The notes under the pieces were generated by a model. It did no database searches and was not told the origin of the DNA. It saw only the letters and a list, made by a program, of their open reading frames with translations. 64,000 nt of DNA from CAWCWN01 sp963799245 (lineage in GTDB: Bacteria; Chloroflexota; Ktedonobacteria; Ktedonobacterales; Ktedonobacteraceae): contig CAWCWN010000002.1 of the NCBI GenBank assembly GCA_963799245.1, positions 124,001-188,000 on the forward strand, given 5' to 3'. The position numbers and the translations under genes are program-made. Below are positions 43,397-50,777 of the stretch, in pieces; the stretch's first letter is position 1, and the number at the start of each line of letters is the position of its first letter.

Positions 43397-43875
43397 CCTC
43401 TGGCCTTGACTTTTAACAGAACTACAGGTACACTCTTACCATAATTTGACCGTTGTTTAGTTCAAAATAAAAATGATCATACATAAATTAGAGAGGGGTG
43501 AGTTCTATGCATACCGTATTTGTAGTCGTAGCGCAACGTGCATGCGACCATGGGACTCATCCGTTGAACAACATCACAGCACGGTAAATATTTCTATGCC
43601 GGTAGATGTCGCTGCTCGGATGACAGGCCATATCCGGGTTTCTTCTTTTTCCCCCGCTCCGCCTCACACTGTGCTACATTTCCTCACTAAATTAACAACC
43701 AAACTTCACTCTTAGAGAAAAGATATGCTGCTGCTGTTGATTGTGGATCAAATACATAAAGGTGTCCATCCAGTGCATGTCGACATAGTAGAAAGGCCTG
43801 CCACATTGTGTAGCCCATTACCTCTGTATGCCCAGGAGCAGAGAAGCACTACCCCAACGGAGAGGAGGTGACAGC
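43397..43875. other. Intergenic region between the two insertion sequences
   Basis: 479 bases. A promoter-like pair TTGACT (about 43410) and TACACT lies on the plus strand with a 17-base spacer. A short open frame starting at 43473 has no supporting RBS or family. The only convincing element is the strong GGAGGTGACAGC just before the small gene at 43876. Confidence 0.4.
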
Positions 43876-44112
43876 ATGAGAGGAAAGCTGCGTGACAAGC
43901 GCACAGAAACGAAACGTGAAAGCGTGAAGCATGAATTGGTGAAGCGCCGCCGCACCAATAAACGCGAGAATCGCAATATCGCCTGGCAGTATCTACAGGT
44001 AGATCAAGAAGAGGAATATATTGCTTTGAGTTCAGATGAGCAAGATGCTTTACATGTGACACCCCGAATTTCCATGCTTGGGGTAAATACGAAGATGGTT
44101 TTTCCAGAATAA
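43876..44112 (+). CDS. Small basic hypothetical protein, 3' end supplied by an insertion sequence
   Basis: 78 residues from ATG 43876, which has a strong GAGGAGGTGACAGC in front. The first ~55 residues are very basic (MRGKLRDKRTETKRESVKHE, VKRRRTNKRENRNIAWQYLQ) then acidic (VDQEEEYIALSSDEQ). From about residue 55 the frame lies inside the terminal repeat of the IS4-like element and reads ALHVTPRISMLG before stopping. The native C-terminus has therefore been replaced. The function is unknown. A nucleic-acid-binding role is a guess from charge only. Confidence 0.55.
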   Translation: MRGKLRDKRTETKRESVKHELVKRRRTNKRENRNIAWQYLQVDQEEEYIALSSDEQDALHVTPRISMLGVNTKMVFPE

Positions 44113-44128
44113 GAGGAAAAACCATCTT
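44092..44128. terminator. Perfect 14-bp hairpin with T tail inside the left end of the IS
   Basis: AAGATGGTTTTTCC (44092-44105) and GGAAAAACCATCTT (44115-44128) pair exactly, followed by TTTTG on the plus strand. It lies at the stop codon of the truncated small gene and would prevent outside transcripts entering the element. Confidence 0.75.
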
Positions 44129-44425
44129 TTGTATTTTTGGATGGAATAGATTTGAAACATGTAGAGAATGTGCATATTTCGTGAGAAGACACAAGAGATT
44201 TTTGTGCAAGAGAGGTTTGCATCTATTTCTCCTTCTCTCTTGTTCTCCCATTCGATCTTGGCCATTTCCGTTCTGTTGCTTCCCCGTGTTCTCTTGGATC
44301 TTCTTCACATGAGCCATCTTTTCCCTTTTCTGGCAACACACATCTCTGGAGCGAGATCTCTCTCCTCCCAATCAAGAGCTGTTCTTTCTTGTTTCTTCTC
44401 CTTTTGAGTTCCTTCCTCCCTCCAC
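44129..44425. other. Non-coding purine/pyrimidine-biased tail of the IS4-like element
   Basis: 297 bases between the hairpin and the transposase stop. The plus strand is strongly pyrimidine-rich (CTCCTTCTCTCTTGTTCTCC and similar), so the transposase mRNA would carry a purine-rich 3' region. Several open frames cross it in low-complexity sequence, none credible. Confidence 0.5.
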
Positions 44426-45805
44426 TCATTCTAAGCGACGCATCGCCAACAGCTCGAAACGTGGGGGGTAGGCCTGCCACAAGCGGCTCAAACTTAAGCG
44501 CAGTCGGTAAAGCGGCAAGCTCGCTTCCCGCGCTTTCTTACCTGTGCGATGGCAGTAGTGATGCATCATCCACCTTCGCCATCCGCGCCACTCCTCGCGC
44601 ATCAAGCTGAGCAAGAACGCATACGCCAACGTCGCCATCAACAGCAATTTGCGGCAGTGCTCCCACTCGCGCAAACGCGGGCATTCAAACCCCAACTCGC
44701 TCTTGGTAAAGCGCCAGGTGCCTTCAATTTGCCAGCGCCGGGCGTAGGCAAACACGATCTGCCAGGCCTGCGCTTCCGTGCGCACCTCTTCGGTCGTCAG
44801 CAGATACCAGGGGCGCCGACCTTTTCCCTGCCGCGAGACCACCAGCCAGAAGGGTACGGCAAAATCGGGATGCCTCACAGGAAACGCTAGCACCGCGGTG
44901 TCCAGATGCCGATTGAGATGGGCATTCCAGATCCGGCGTCGGCCCCAGGCGCGCTTGCCACGAGCGATCTGCCAGGCTTTGCGGGCTCGTCCTTGCTCGT
45001 CAAGCAGATACTGGCCGTGCGGCCAGCGCACAATGAAACGTTGCCGCAAGGCCACACACAGGCGCAACCACGGACTGCCGGCAAAGCCGCGATCAAAGAC
45101 ATGGATCGGCCAGCGTCCCCACGTGGCCACGCAGTCGAGCAGCAACCTGGCTTCCAGTCGGCGTTGCGTGTCAGCATGCAGACCACGACGACTCCACCAG
45201 CGCATGGCGGCGACCACTGGCGGCCCCAAGCGCGCCTTTGGTCCCACCACGATCAGACCCAGCCAATTCATGCCAGGCACACAGATGGGGCGGCTTGGTG
45301 GCTTGGCGTAGCCTGGCTTGTAGTGTGTGAGACGATGGGCTTGACTTGAGCGCACGGGGCCGAGATCTGCCATCTGCTGACTTTCCGGTTTCTCCCACAC
45401 ACTCTCGTCCCAGATGGCATAGGCCGGCTGTGCGCGCTGCTCCAGGGTGGTGAGAAAGCGTGTGGCGCGCTGCCAGAGAAACTGCTCAATCACCTCGGCA
45501 GACCAGTTGGGCGAGTGCAGGACATTCGCCAGGCGTTTGGTCCCAGCCCGCTCTCGTTCAGGCGAGAGCAGGTAGCCTCCCATCTCGCTGAGCAGTAAGC
45601 CATGCACGCGATCACGAAAGGTAATGATCAGTTGGATGCTCGACAAGAAGGTCCGGACGAGCCGCTTATCGAGCAAGCTGTCTAAGGTCACCAGCAAGGG
45701 AAACAAAAAGGTTGCCAGCTCAATACCGACACCTTGGGCGATATCAGCAGCCTCATAAGGTAGAGCTTGCTCATTAGGAACGGGTATGGGATACTGTTTG
45801 CGCAT
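44426..45805 (-). CDS. IS4-family-type DDE transposase
   Basis: About 459 residues from ATG 45805, chosen because AGGAGGT lies seven bases before it. The longer frame starts 13 codons upstream inside that leader. Likely catalytic residues: Asp in YAIWDESVWEKPES, Asp in HVFDRGFAGSPWL and Glu in YARRWQIEGTWRFTKSELGF (a YREK-like motif). The middle contains HYKPGYAKPPSRPICVPGMN. The frame is intact, so this copy may be active. Confidence 0.85.
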   Translation of the reverse strand: MRKQYPIPVPNEQALPYEAADIAQGVGIELATFLFPLLVTLDSLLDKRLVRTFLSSIQLIITFRDRVHGLLLSEMGGYLLSPERERAGTKRLANVLHSPNWSAEVIEQFLWQRATRFLTTLEQRAQPAYAIWDESVWEKPESQQMADLGPVRSSQAHRLTHYKPGYAKPPSRPICVPGMNWLGLIVVGPKARLGPPVVAAMRWWSRRGLHADTQRRLEARLLLDCVATWGRWPIHVFDRGFAGSPWLRLCVALRQRFIVRWPHGQYLLDEQGRARKAWQIARGKRAWGRRRIWNAHLNRHLDTAVLAFPVRHPDFAVPFWLVVSRQGKGRRPWYLLTTEEVRTEAQAWQIVFAYARRWQIEGTWRFTKSELGFECPRLREWEHCRKLLLMATLAYAFLLSLMREEWRGWRRWMMHHYCHRTGKKAREASLPLYRLRLSLSRLWQAYPPRFELLAMRRLE

Positions 45806-46136
45806 GAAAAGACCTCCTAAGAGAACTGAATAGTTCATTTTCAATCCATTCAGTCTATCTTCGGAGGCCTTTTTGGCGAGCTCATCCGCTTCTAAGCTCT
45901 ACCTCGAAAATTCGGGGTGTCTCATGTAAAGCATCTTGCTCCGGGCACCCTGCCTGACAGGTCGGCATCCACAACAGACTGCCTGGAGCATGATCCCCAG
46001 AGGCTGTGCGCCCGAGCGAGATATTCGCAGTAGCCCGGGGAAGCGCGGGTAAAGGTGAGATGGCGTTTCCTCTTAACTCATAGACAGGGGTGGGAGGAAA
46101 CGCCGCGCCGCCGTTCATAATATACGATGGGCCTGC

Positions 46137-47324
46137 TTATGGGATATCCACCTCTGGAAAGAGGCGGCGAGCAATGACAAGTCTCTGAACCTGGGCCGTT
46201 CCTTCAAAGATATCAAAGACCTTGGCGTCGCGGAACCATTTGTGGATCAACTGTTTGTGCTCGCAGTTTTCGCCTGGTGCCGAAATGCGCACAGCTGTAG
46301 CCGTTGACTTCATTACCAATCCGCCGGCATAGGCTTTGCTCATCGAGGCCTCTTTGGAGTTGGGTATTCTCCTATCGGCCATCCATGCCGCGCGCCAGAC
46401 CAGGAAACGAGCCATCTCAAGCTCTTGCTGGATCTCTTGCAGCTCATTCTCGATCTCGCGGCGCCGCTGCGCCGGGTAACCCTTTGGCAGTTCCTCTTGA
46501 ACCCACTGCCAGGCGGTCTCATATGCCGCGCGCGCAATTCCCACTGCCAGCGCCCCTACCATTGGCCTGGTCGCGTCAAGCGTGCCCATCGCGGCCTTAA
46601 AGCCGGCCTGCTTGCCGCTCTCGCGGCCGCCGAGCAGGTGATCTCTGGGGATGCGGCAGTTCTCGTAGATGAGCTCCGCCGTCTGTGAAGCCCGTAAGCC
46701 CATTTTCTCTTCGATACGCCCGACTATTAAACCAGGTGTTCCCCGCGCTACAACAAAGGGGCGGATGCCTTCACGCCCCAGGCTCTTATCGATGGTCGCA
46801 AATGTTACGACCAGGTCCGCCCGCGCTCCATTGGTAATATAGTGCTTCTGCCCATTGATCACCCACTCATCTCCATCCAGCACTGCTGTAGTGGTCATCC
46901 CCGCCACGTCGGAGCCGATGCCTGGCTCAGTCAGTGCCAGCGCTCCCCAGTGCAGCTGCCCGTCCATGTATGGACCGAGAAAACGCATTTGCTGTTCGGG
47001 CGTCCCCTGTGACAGAATTGGCGGTGCCGCCAGCCCGGGCCCTGGGATAGCGGTTGAGAGCGCTGCATCTCCCCATGCCATCTCCTCCTGAGACAGGATA
47101 GAAGAGACATTATCCTGCTGCGGCCCGCCCTCCTCCTGCCCCTGGCTGCGTGCCTGGGCGGCAGCACCACCCCAGAAGCGCTTCTGCATGTTCAAGAAGA
47201 ACGACTCGGGGATCTTTTCCGTACGGTCACATTCCAGGGAGATTGGACGCATCTCCTCGACGGCTACCTGGTGAGAATAATCGCGAAATGCCTGTTGTGA
47301 TTTGCTGAGGATAAAATCAATCAT
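46137..47324 (-). CDS. Acyl-CoA dehydrogenase
   Basis: 395 residues, a complete FAD enzyme that introduces the alpha-beta double bond. It has WGALALTEPGIGSDVAGMTT and VINGQKHYITNGARADL (substrate and FAD contacts), then the C-terminal helical domain with the catalytic base in VFDIFEGTAQVQRLVIARRL (Glu near 377). It forms an operon with a second acyl-CoA dehydrogenase five bases upstream and a thiolase. Substrate chain type is not predictable. Confidence 0.92.
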   Translation of the reverse strand: MIDFILSKSQQAFRDYSHQVAVEEMRPISLECDRTEKIPESFFLNMQKRFWGGAAAQARSQGQEEGGPQQDNVSSILSQEEMAWGDAALSTAIPGPGLAAPPILSQGTPEQQMRFLGPYMDGQLHWGALALTEPGIGSDVAGMTTTAVLDGDEWVINGQKHYITNGARADLVVTFATIDKSLGREGIRPFVVARGTPGLIVGRIEEKMGLRASQTAELIYENCRIPRDHLLGGRESGKQAGFKAAMGTLDATRPMVGALAVGIARAAYETAWQWVQEELPKGYPAQRRREIENELQEIQQELEMARFLVWRAAWMADRRIPNSKEASMSKAYAGGLVMKSTATAVRISAPGENCEHKQLIHKWFRDAKVFDIFEGTAQVQRLVIARRLFPEVDIP

Positions 47325-47329
47325 TGGCT

Positions 47330-48424
47330 CTACTCCATCGCTGCCGCATTACGCATCCACATCTCGGCCGGATGATCCTGCATAAAGCCAGCGCCACCCA
47401 TGATTTGAACAGCATCAATTGTTGCCGTTTGCGCAAGCTTTATGGCCTGGCGCTGTGCTGCCTCAGCCTGCTGAAGCACTACTGAGAGCCTCTCCTGGCG
47501 GTCCCAGCTCACAGCCGCACGCCAGGTCAGCAGGCGTGCGGCATCCAACTTCATAGCATTTTCTGCGACCATGAAGGCGATGCCCTGGTAAGAGGCAATG
47601 GGTCGACCAAACGCCACGCGCTGACCTGCGTAATCCCTGGAGTACTCGCAGGCCGCACGCGCTATGCCGCATGCCACTCCTGCGCGCAAAATGTTATATA
47701 AGGCGGCTGCGCGCAGAACGCCATCGTTAGCGGGGGCGCCAAGCAGCCAGGCTGCGGGAACGACGGCATCCTCGAAGCGCAACGACGCGCTGGGAGCCGC
47801 CAGCAGGCCCAGTTTCTGCTCATCGGCCCTGATATACATCCCTTCAGGCTGTTCAGGTAGAACAAAAGCACCCGGGCTCTCACGGCCAGGTGGGCTTTCT
47901 AAGCGCAGGAGTATAACCCGCGCATCGGCCTGTGAGCCGTGTATTACATCGCGCTTGTTGCCGTTGAGGATATAGTGCTCACCCTCCTGCCGCGCGCTGG
48001 CGCTGATCTCGCCAAAGGCGTAACCACCGGTGCGCTCGGCGAAGGCCAGGCTGCCGCGGCGCAAGCTCGCATGCTCATCGCAGAAGGGCGCAATATAGCG
48101 CTCCTGCTGGCTCTCGCTGGCGGCCAGTAGCACGCTGAGGGGGCCCATGAGCGAGCCAATGATATTCATTGCCAGGCCGCCATCGCCAAAACCCAGCTCT
48201 TCGGCAATCAGCGTGTAGGTAATCGCTTCAATGGCGCCCGAGCCACCCAGCGGCTCGGGAAAAGGCGTCGTCAGGCCGGTTTGCATGAGCGTGCGCATAA
48301 GTTCAGGCGAGATATCGCCACTCTTCTCGGCGCTGCGCCCCGCCGGGCGCAATTGCTCGCTGGCCAGGCTGCGGGCCAGGCGGCGTATCTCTTCTTGCTC
48401 TTCCGTGGGAGCGAAGTTGAGCAT
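47330..48424 (-). CDS. Degenerate acyl-CoA dehydrogenase paralogue lacking the catalytic-base segment
   Basis: 364 residues with the family fold: LNFAPTEEQEEIRRLARSLA, then VAFGRPIASYQGIAFMVAEN and a C-terminal VQIMGGAGFMQDHPAEMWMR. The middle motif, normally TEPxxGSD, is FAERTGGYAFGEISASARQE, and the chain ends at MRNAAAME, before the region where the catalytic Glu (FEGT) would be. It lies five bases from a complete paralogue. Non-catalytic partners of this kind are known in alpha2beta2 acyl-CoA dehydrogenases of actinobacteria, so a heteromer is a reasonable inference. Confidence 0.85.
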   Translation of the reverse strand: MLNFAPTEEQEEIRRLARSLASEQLRPAGRSAEKSGDISPELMRTLMQTGLTTPFPEPLGGSGAIEAITYTLIAEELGFGDGGLAMNIIGSLMGPLSVLLAASESQQERYIAPFCDEHASLRRGSLAFAERTGGYAFGEISASARQEGEHYILNGNKRDVIHGSQADARVILLRLESPPGRESPGAFVLPEQPEGMYIRADEQKLGLLAAPSASLRFEDAVVPAAWLLGAPANDGVLRAAALYNILRAGVACGIARAACEYSRDYAGQRVAFGRPIASYQGIAFMVAENAMKLDAARLLTWRAAVSWDRQERLSVVLQQAEAAQRQAIKLAQTATIDAVQIMGGAGFMQDHPAEMWMRNAAAME

Positions 48425-48429
48425 AGCGC

Positions 48430-49596
48430 TTATATCCTTTCGATAATCATGGCGTTGGCCGTGCCTCCACCTTCGCAGATCGTCTGGAGGCCATAGCGCT
48501 GGCCGCTCCGCTCCAGCTCATGCAGGAGCACGATGGCCAGGCGCGCGCCGGAGGCACCTAGGGGATGGCCAATGGCGACGGCGCCCCCATTGACGTTGAC
48601 ACGCTGAAGGTCGGCGCGCGTCTCACGCTGCCAGGCCAGGACGACGCTGGCGAACGCTTCGTTGATCTCCACTAGGTCGATCTGCTCCATCGTCAGGCCA
48701 GCTTTTTGCAATACCTTGAATGTCGCGGGAATGGGTGCCGTAAGCATGAGGATGGGATTGTCACCCGCGAGCGCAAAAGAGACAAAGCGCGCGCGAGGTC
48801 GTAGCCCCAGGAGCTCGGCGGTCGCACGCTCCATGATCAGCAGCGCGGCCGCCCCATCGCTGACCTGTGATGAATTGCCCGCGGTGATCAGCCCATCTGG
48901 CTTAAATGCAGGCTTGAGGCTGGCCAGCTTCTCTAAACTGGTATCGGAGCGAATACCCTCGTCCCGCTCAAATACACTGCTTGTGCCGTCTTCGTTCTTT
49001 ACACTGATGGGAACGATCTGGCCCTGGAAGCGCCCCTCATCCCTGGCACGCGCGGCCCGCAGGTGGCTCTCCAGGCTAAATGCATCAAGTTCCTCACGAC
49101 TGAGCTCCCACTTATGAGCCAGCAGCTCAGCGCTGATGCCCTGATGCACCAGCTTGTTATCATAGCGCTCGAGCATCTGGCTACCGAAGGGCATGCCCGG
49201 ACCCTGCGAGGATGAGCCCATCGCTATGCGGGTCATTGACTCAACTCCGCCCGCTATCACCACGTCATATGCTCCACTCAACACTCCCTGGGCCGCGAAA
49301 TGAATGGCCTGCTGGCTCGATCCGCACAGGCGATCAACGGTTGTGCCAGGGACCGCTTCGGGAAAACCAGCGGCCAGCGCGGCGTTGCGCCCGATATTCA
49401 GGCTCTGCTCGCCCACCTGGCTGACACAACCTATTATTACGTCATCTATCAAGCCGGCATCAACGCCGCTGCGCTGTACCAGGCATGCCAGTACCCGGGC
49501 CATCAAATCTACGGGGTGCCAGTCCTTCAAGCGTCCGTTTCTGCGTCCTACAGCAGTGCGAACCGCTTCAACAATGACCGCTTCGCGTTGTGTCAT
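48430..49596 (-). CDS. Acetyl-CoA acetyltransferase / 3-ketoacyl-CoA thiolase
   Basis: About 388 residues from ATG 49596. Nucleophilic Cys in TTVDRLCGSSQQAIHFAAQG, the GHPLGASGARLAIVLLHEL motif with the catalytic His, and the second Cys in LQTICEGGGTANAMIIERI. It cleaves 3-ketoacyl-CoA or condenses acetyl-CoA. The first gene of the minus-strand beta-oxidation operon. The next gene begins at 48424, five bases past its stop. Confidence 0.93.
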   Translation of the reverse strand: MTQREAVIVEAVRTAVGRRNGRLKDWHPVDLMARVLACLVQRSGVDAGLIDDVIIGCVSQVGEQSLNIGRNAALAAGFPEAVPGTTVDRLCGSSQQAIHFAAQGVLSGAYDVVIAGGVESMTRIAMGSSSQGPGMPFGSQMLERYDNKLVHQGISAELLAHKWELSREELDAFSLESHLRAARARDEGRFQGQIVPISVKNEDGTSSVFERDEGIRSDTSLEKLASLKPAFKPDGLITAGNSSQVSDGAAALLIMERATAELLGLRPRARFVSFALAGDNPILMLTAPIPATFKVLQKAGLTMEQIDLVEINEAFASVVLAWQRETRADLQRVNVNGGAVAIGHPLGASGARLAIVLLHELERSGQRYGLQTICEGGGTANAMIIERI

Positions 49597-49657
49597 CATA
49601 GGCTCCTTTGCATCGAGCTTGCGCAAGACATGAGTCATAAAAGTGTAGGATGATCCG

Positions 49658-50713
49658 CTACTTCACCTCTAAGCGAATGTGGCTTTCAGCGCTTACCACT
49701 TCGGTCACCTCTCCGATGCGCCAGAAGTTGACGCCCTCCTGCTCGCAGAGCGTGGGCCACAGTGACGGATCAATGGCGGCAAAGAGCCCGCCCGAGGTCT
49801 GAGGGTCAAAAAGGATCGCTCGATCTGACTCGTCCAGGTCGTCACTGAATTGGACGTGCGAGCGCAGATGACGTTCGTTACGTTGCGTGCCTCCAGGGAT
49901 ACATCCGGCCTGCGCGTAGCTGCGGATATTCGGCAGGAGCGGCAGCGCAGCATAGTCAAAACGCATGCTGCTGAAACTCTGGAGCGCCATTTCCCAGGCA
50001 TGTCCGAGAATGCCAAAGCCGGTGATATCGGTTACGGCGTGCACTCCCGGGCACGCCTGAACGAGCACTTCGCTGGCCCGGCGATTGAGTCGCGTCATTG
50101 ACTGGACGGCCGCGGCCATATCCTCATCACGCACTTTGCGCTGCTTCTGGGCCGTCGTCATAAGACCGCTGCCGAGCGGCTTGCTGAGGATAAGGATATC
50201 GCCGGCCCTGGCCCCCCCTTTCGTCAGAATGTGCTCGGGGTGCACGATGCCTGTCACCGCGAGTCCGTACTTCGGTTCGCTATCGGAGATGGAATGGCCG
50301 CCAGCAATAGCGCTTCCGGCCTCCTCAACAATTTTCATTCCCCCTCGCAGTACCTCGCTGAGAATGCTGCTATCCAGGCCCTCGGGCCAGGCAACCAGGT
50401 TAATCGCCATAAGTACCTGTCCGCCCATGGCATAGACATCGCTGAGTGCATTGGCCGCAGCAATTGAGCCGTAGGTATACGGGTCATCCACCACGGGTGG
50501 AAAGAAATCAGCCGTACTGATGATGGCCTGTCGATCATTGACCTTATACACCGCGGCATCGTCAATAGCCCCCAGCCCGATGAGCAGCTGCGCAGGGACA
50601 TTGCGTTGGCGCAGGGGATGCAGAACGCTCGCAAGCGTGTCAGCGCCAATCTTTGCGGCGCAGCCTGCACAACTGGCAAGCTCGGTGAGGCGGATGGGTT
50701 GAGTGATACTCAT
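49658..50713 (-). CDS. selD: Selenide, water dikinase
   Basis: Makes selenophosphate from selenide and ATP. About 351 residues from ATG 50713. The N-terminal catalytic segment reads LTELASCAGCAAKIGADTLA: cysteines rather than selenocysteine, with the essential Lys following. IISTADFFPPVVDDPYTYGS and IAGGHSISDSEPKYGLAVTG bind ATP/Mg. FDPQTSGGLFAAIDPSLW is also conserved. No selA, selB or tRNA(Sec) gene is in the window, so whether it feeds selenoproteins or selenouridine cannot be judged. Confidence 0.93.
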   Translation of the reverse strand: MSITQPIRLTELASCAGCAAKIGADTLASVLHPLRQRNVPAQLLIGLGAIDDAAVYKVNDRQAIISTADFFPPVVDDPYTYGSIAAANALSDVYAMGGQVLMAINLVAWPEGLDSSILSEVLRGGMKIVEEAGSAIAGGHSISDSEPKYGLAVTGIVHPEHILTKGGARAGDILILSKPLGSGLMTTAQKQRKVRDEDMAAAVQSMTRLNRRASEVLVQACPGVHAVTDITGFGILGHAWEMALQSFSSMRFDYAALPLLPNIRSYAQAGCIPGGTQRNERHLRSHVQFSDDLDESDRAILFDPQTSGGLFAAIDPSLWPTLCEQEGVNFWRIGEVTEVVSAESHIRLEVK

Positions 50714-50777
50714 GGAGAAACCTTTCTTTTGCGTACACAATAAAACCTCTTACATTCCTGCAGAGCGGCGGCTTTCT

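Larger units (their letters stand above)
44038..45941. mobile_element. IS4-like insertion sequence
   Basis: About 1.9 kb, bounded by inverted repeats of 34 bases with one mismatch: 44038-44071 (GAGCAAGATGCTTTACATGT...) and the complement of 45908-45941. No target-site duplication is visible. It contains one transposase gene on the minus strand and ~350 bases of purine-rich (minus strand) non-coding tail. The outer limits may be a few bases off. Confidence 0.75.

Noticed and set aside
43473..43715. 80-codon plus-strand frame between the two insertion sequences
   Set aside because: No recognisable domain; composition and frame length are within chance for this gap.
43748..44371. 207-codon minus-strand frame crossing the left end of the IS4-like element
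   Set aside because: It runs through the terminal repeat, a terminator and low-complexity sequence and is antisense to a gene with a strong RBS.
45882..46118. 78-codon minus-strand frame at the right end of the IS4-like element
   Set aside because: It consists of terminal repeat plus intergenic sequence and has no family.
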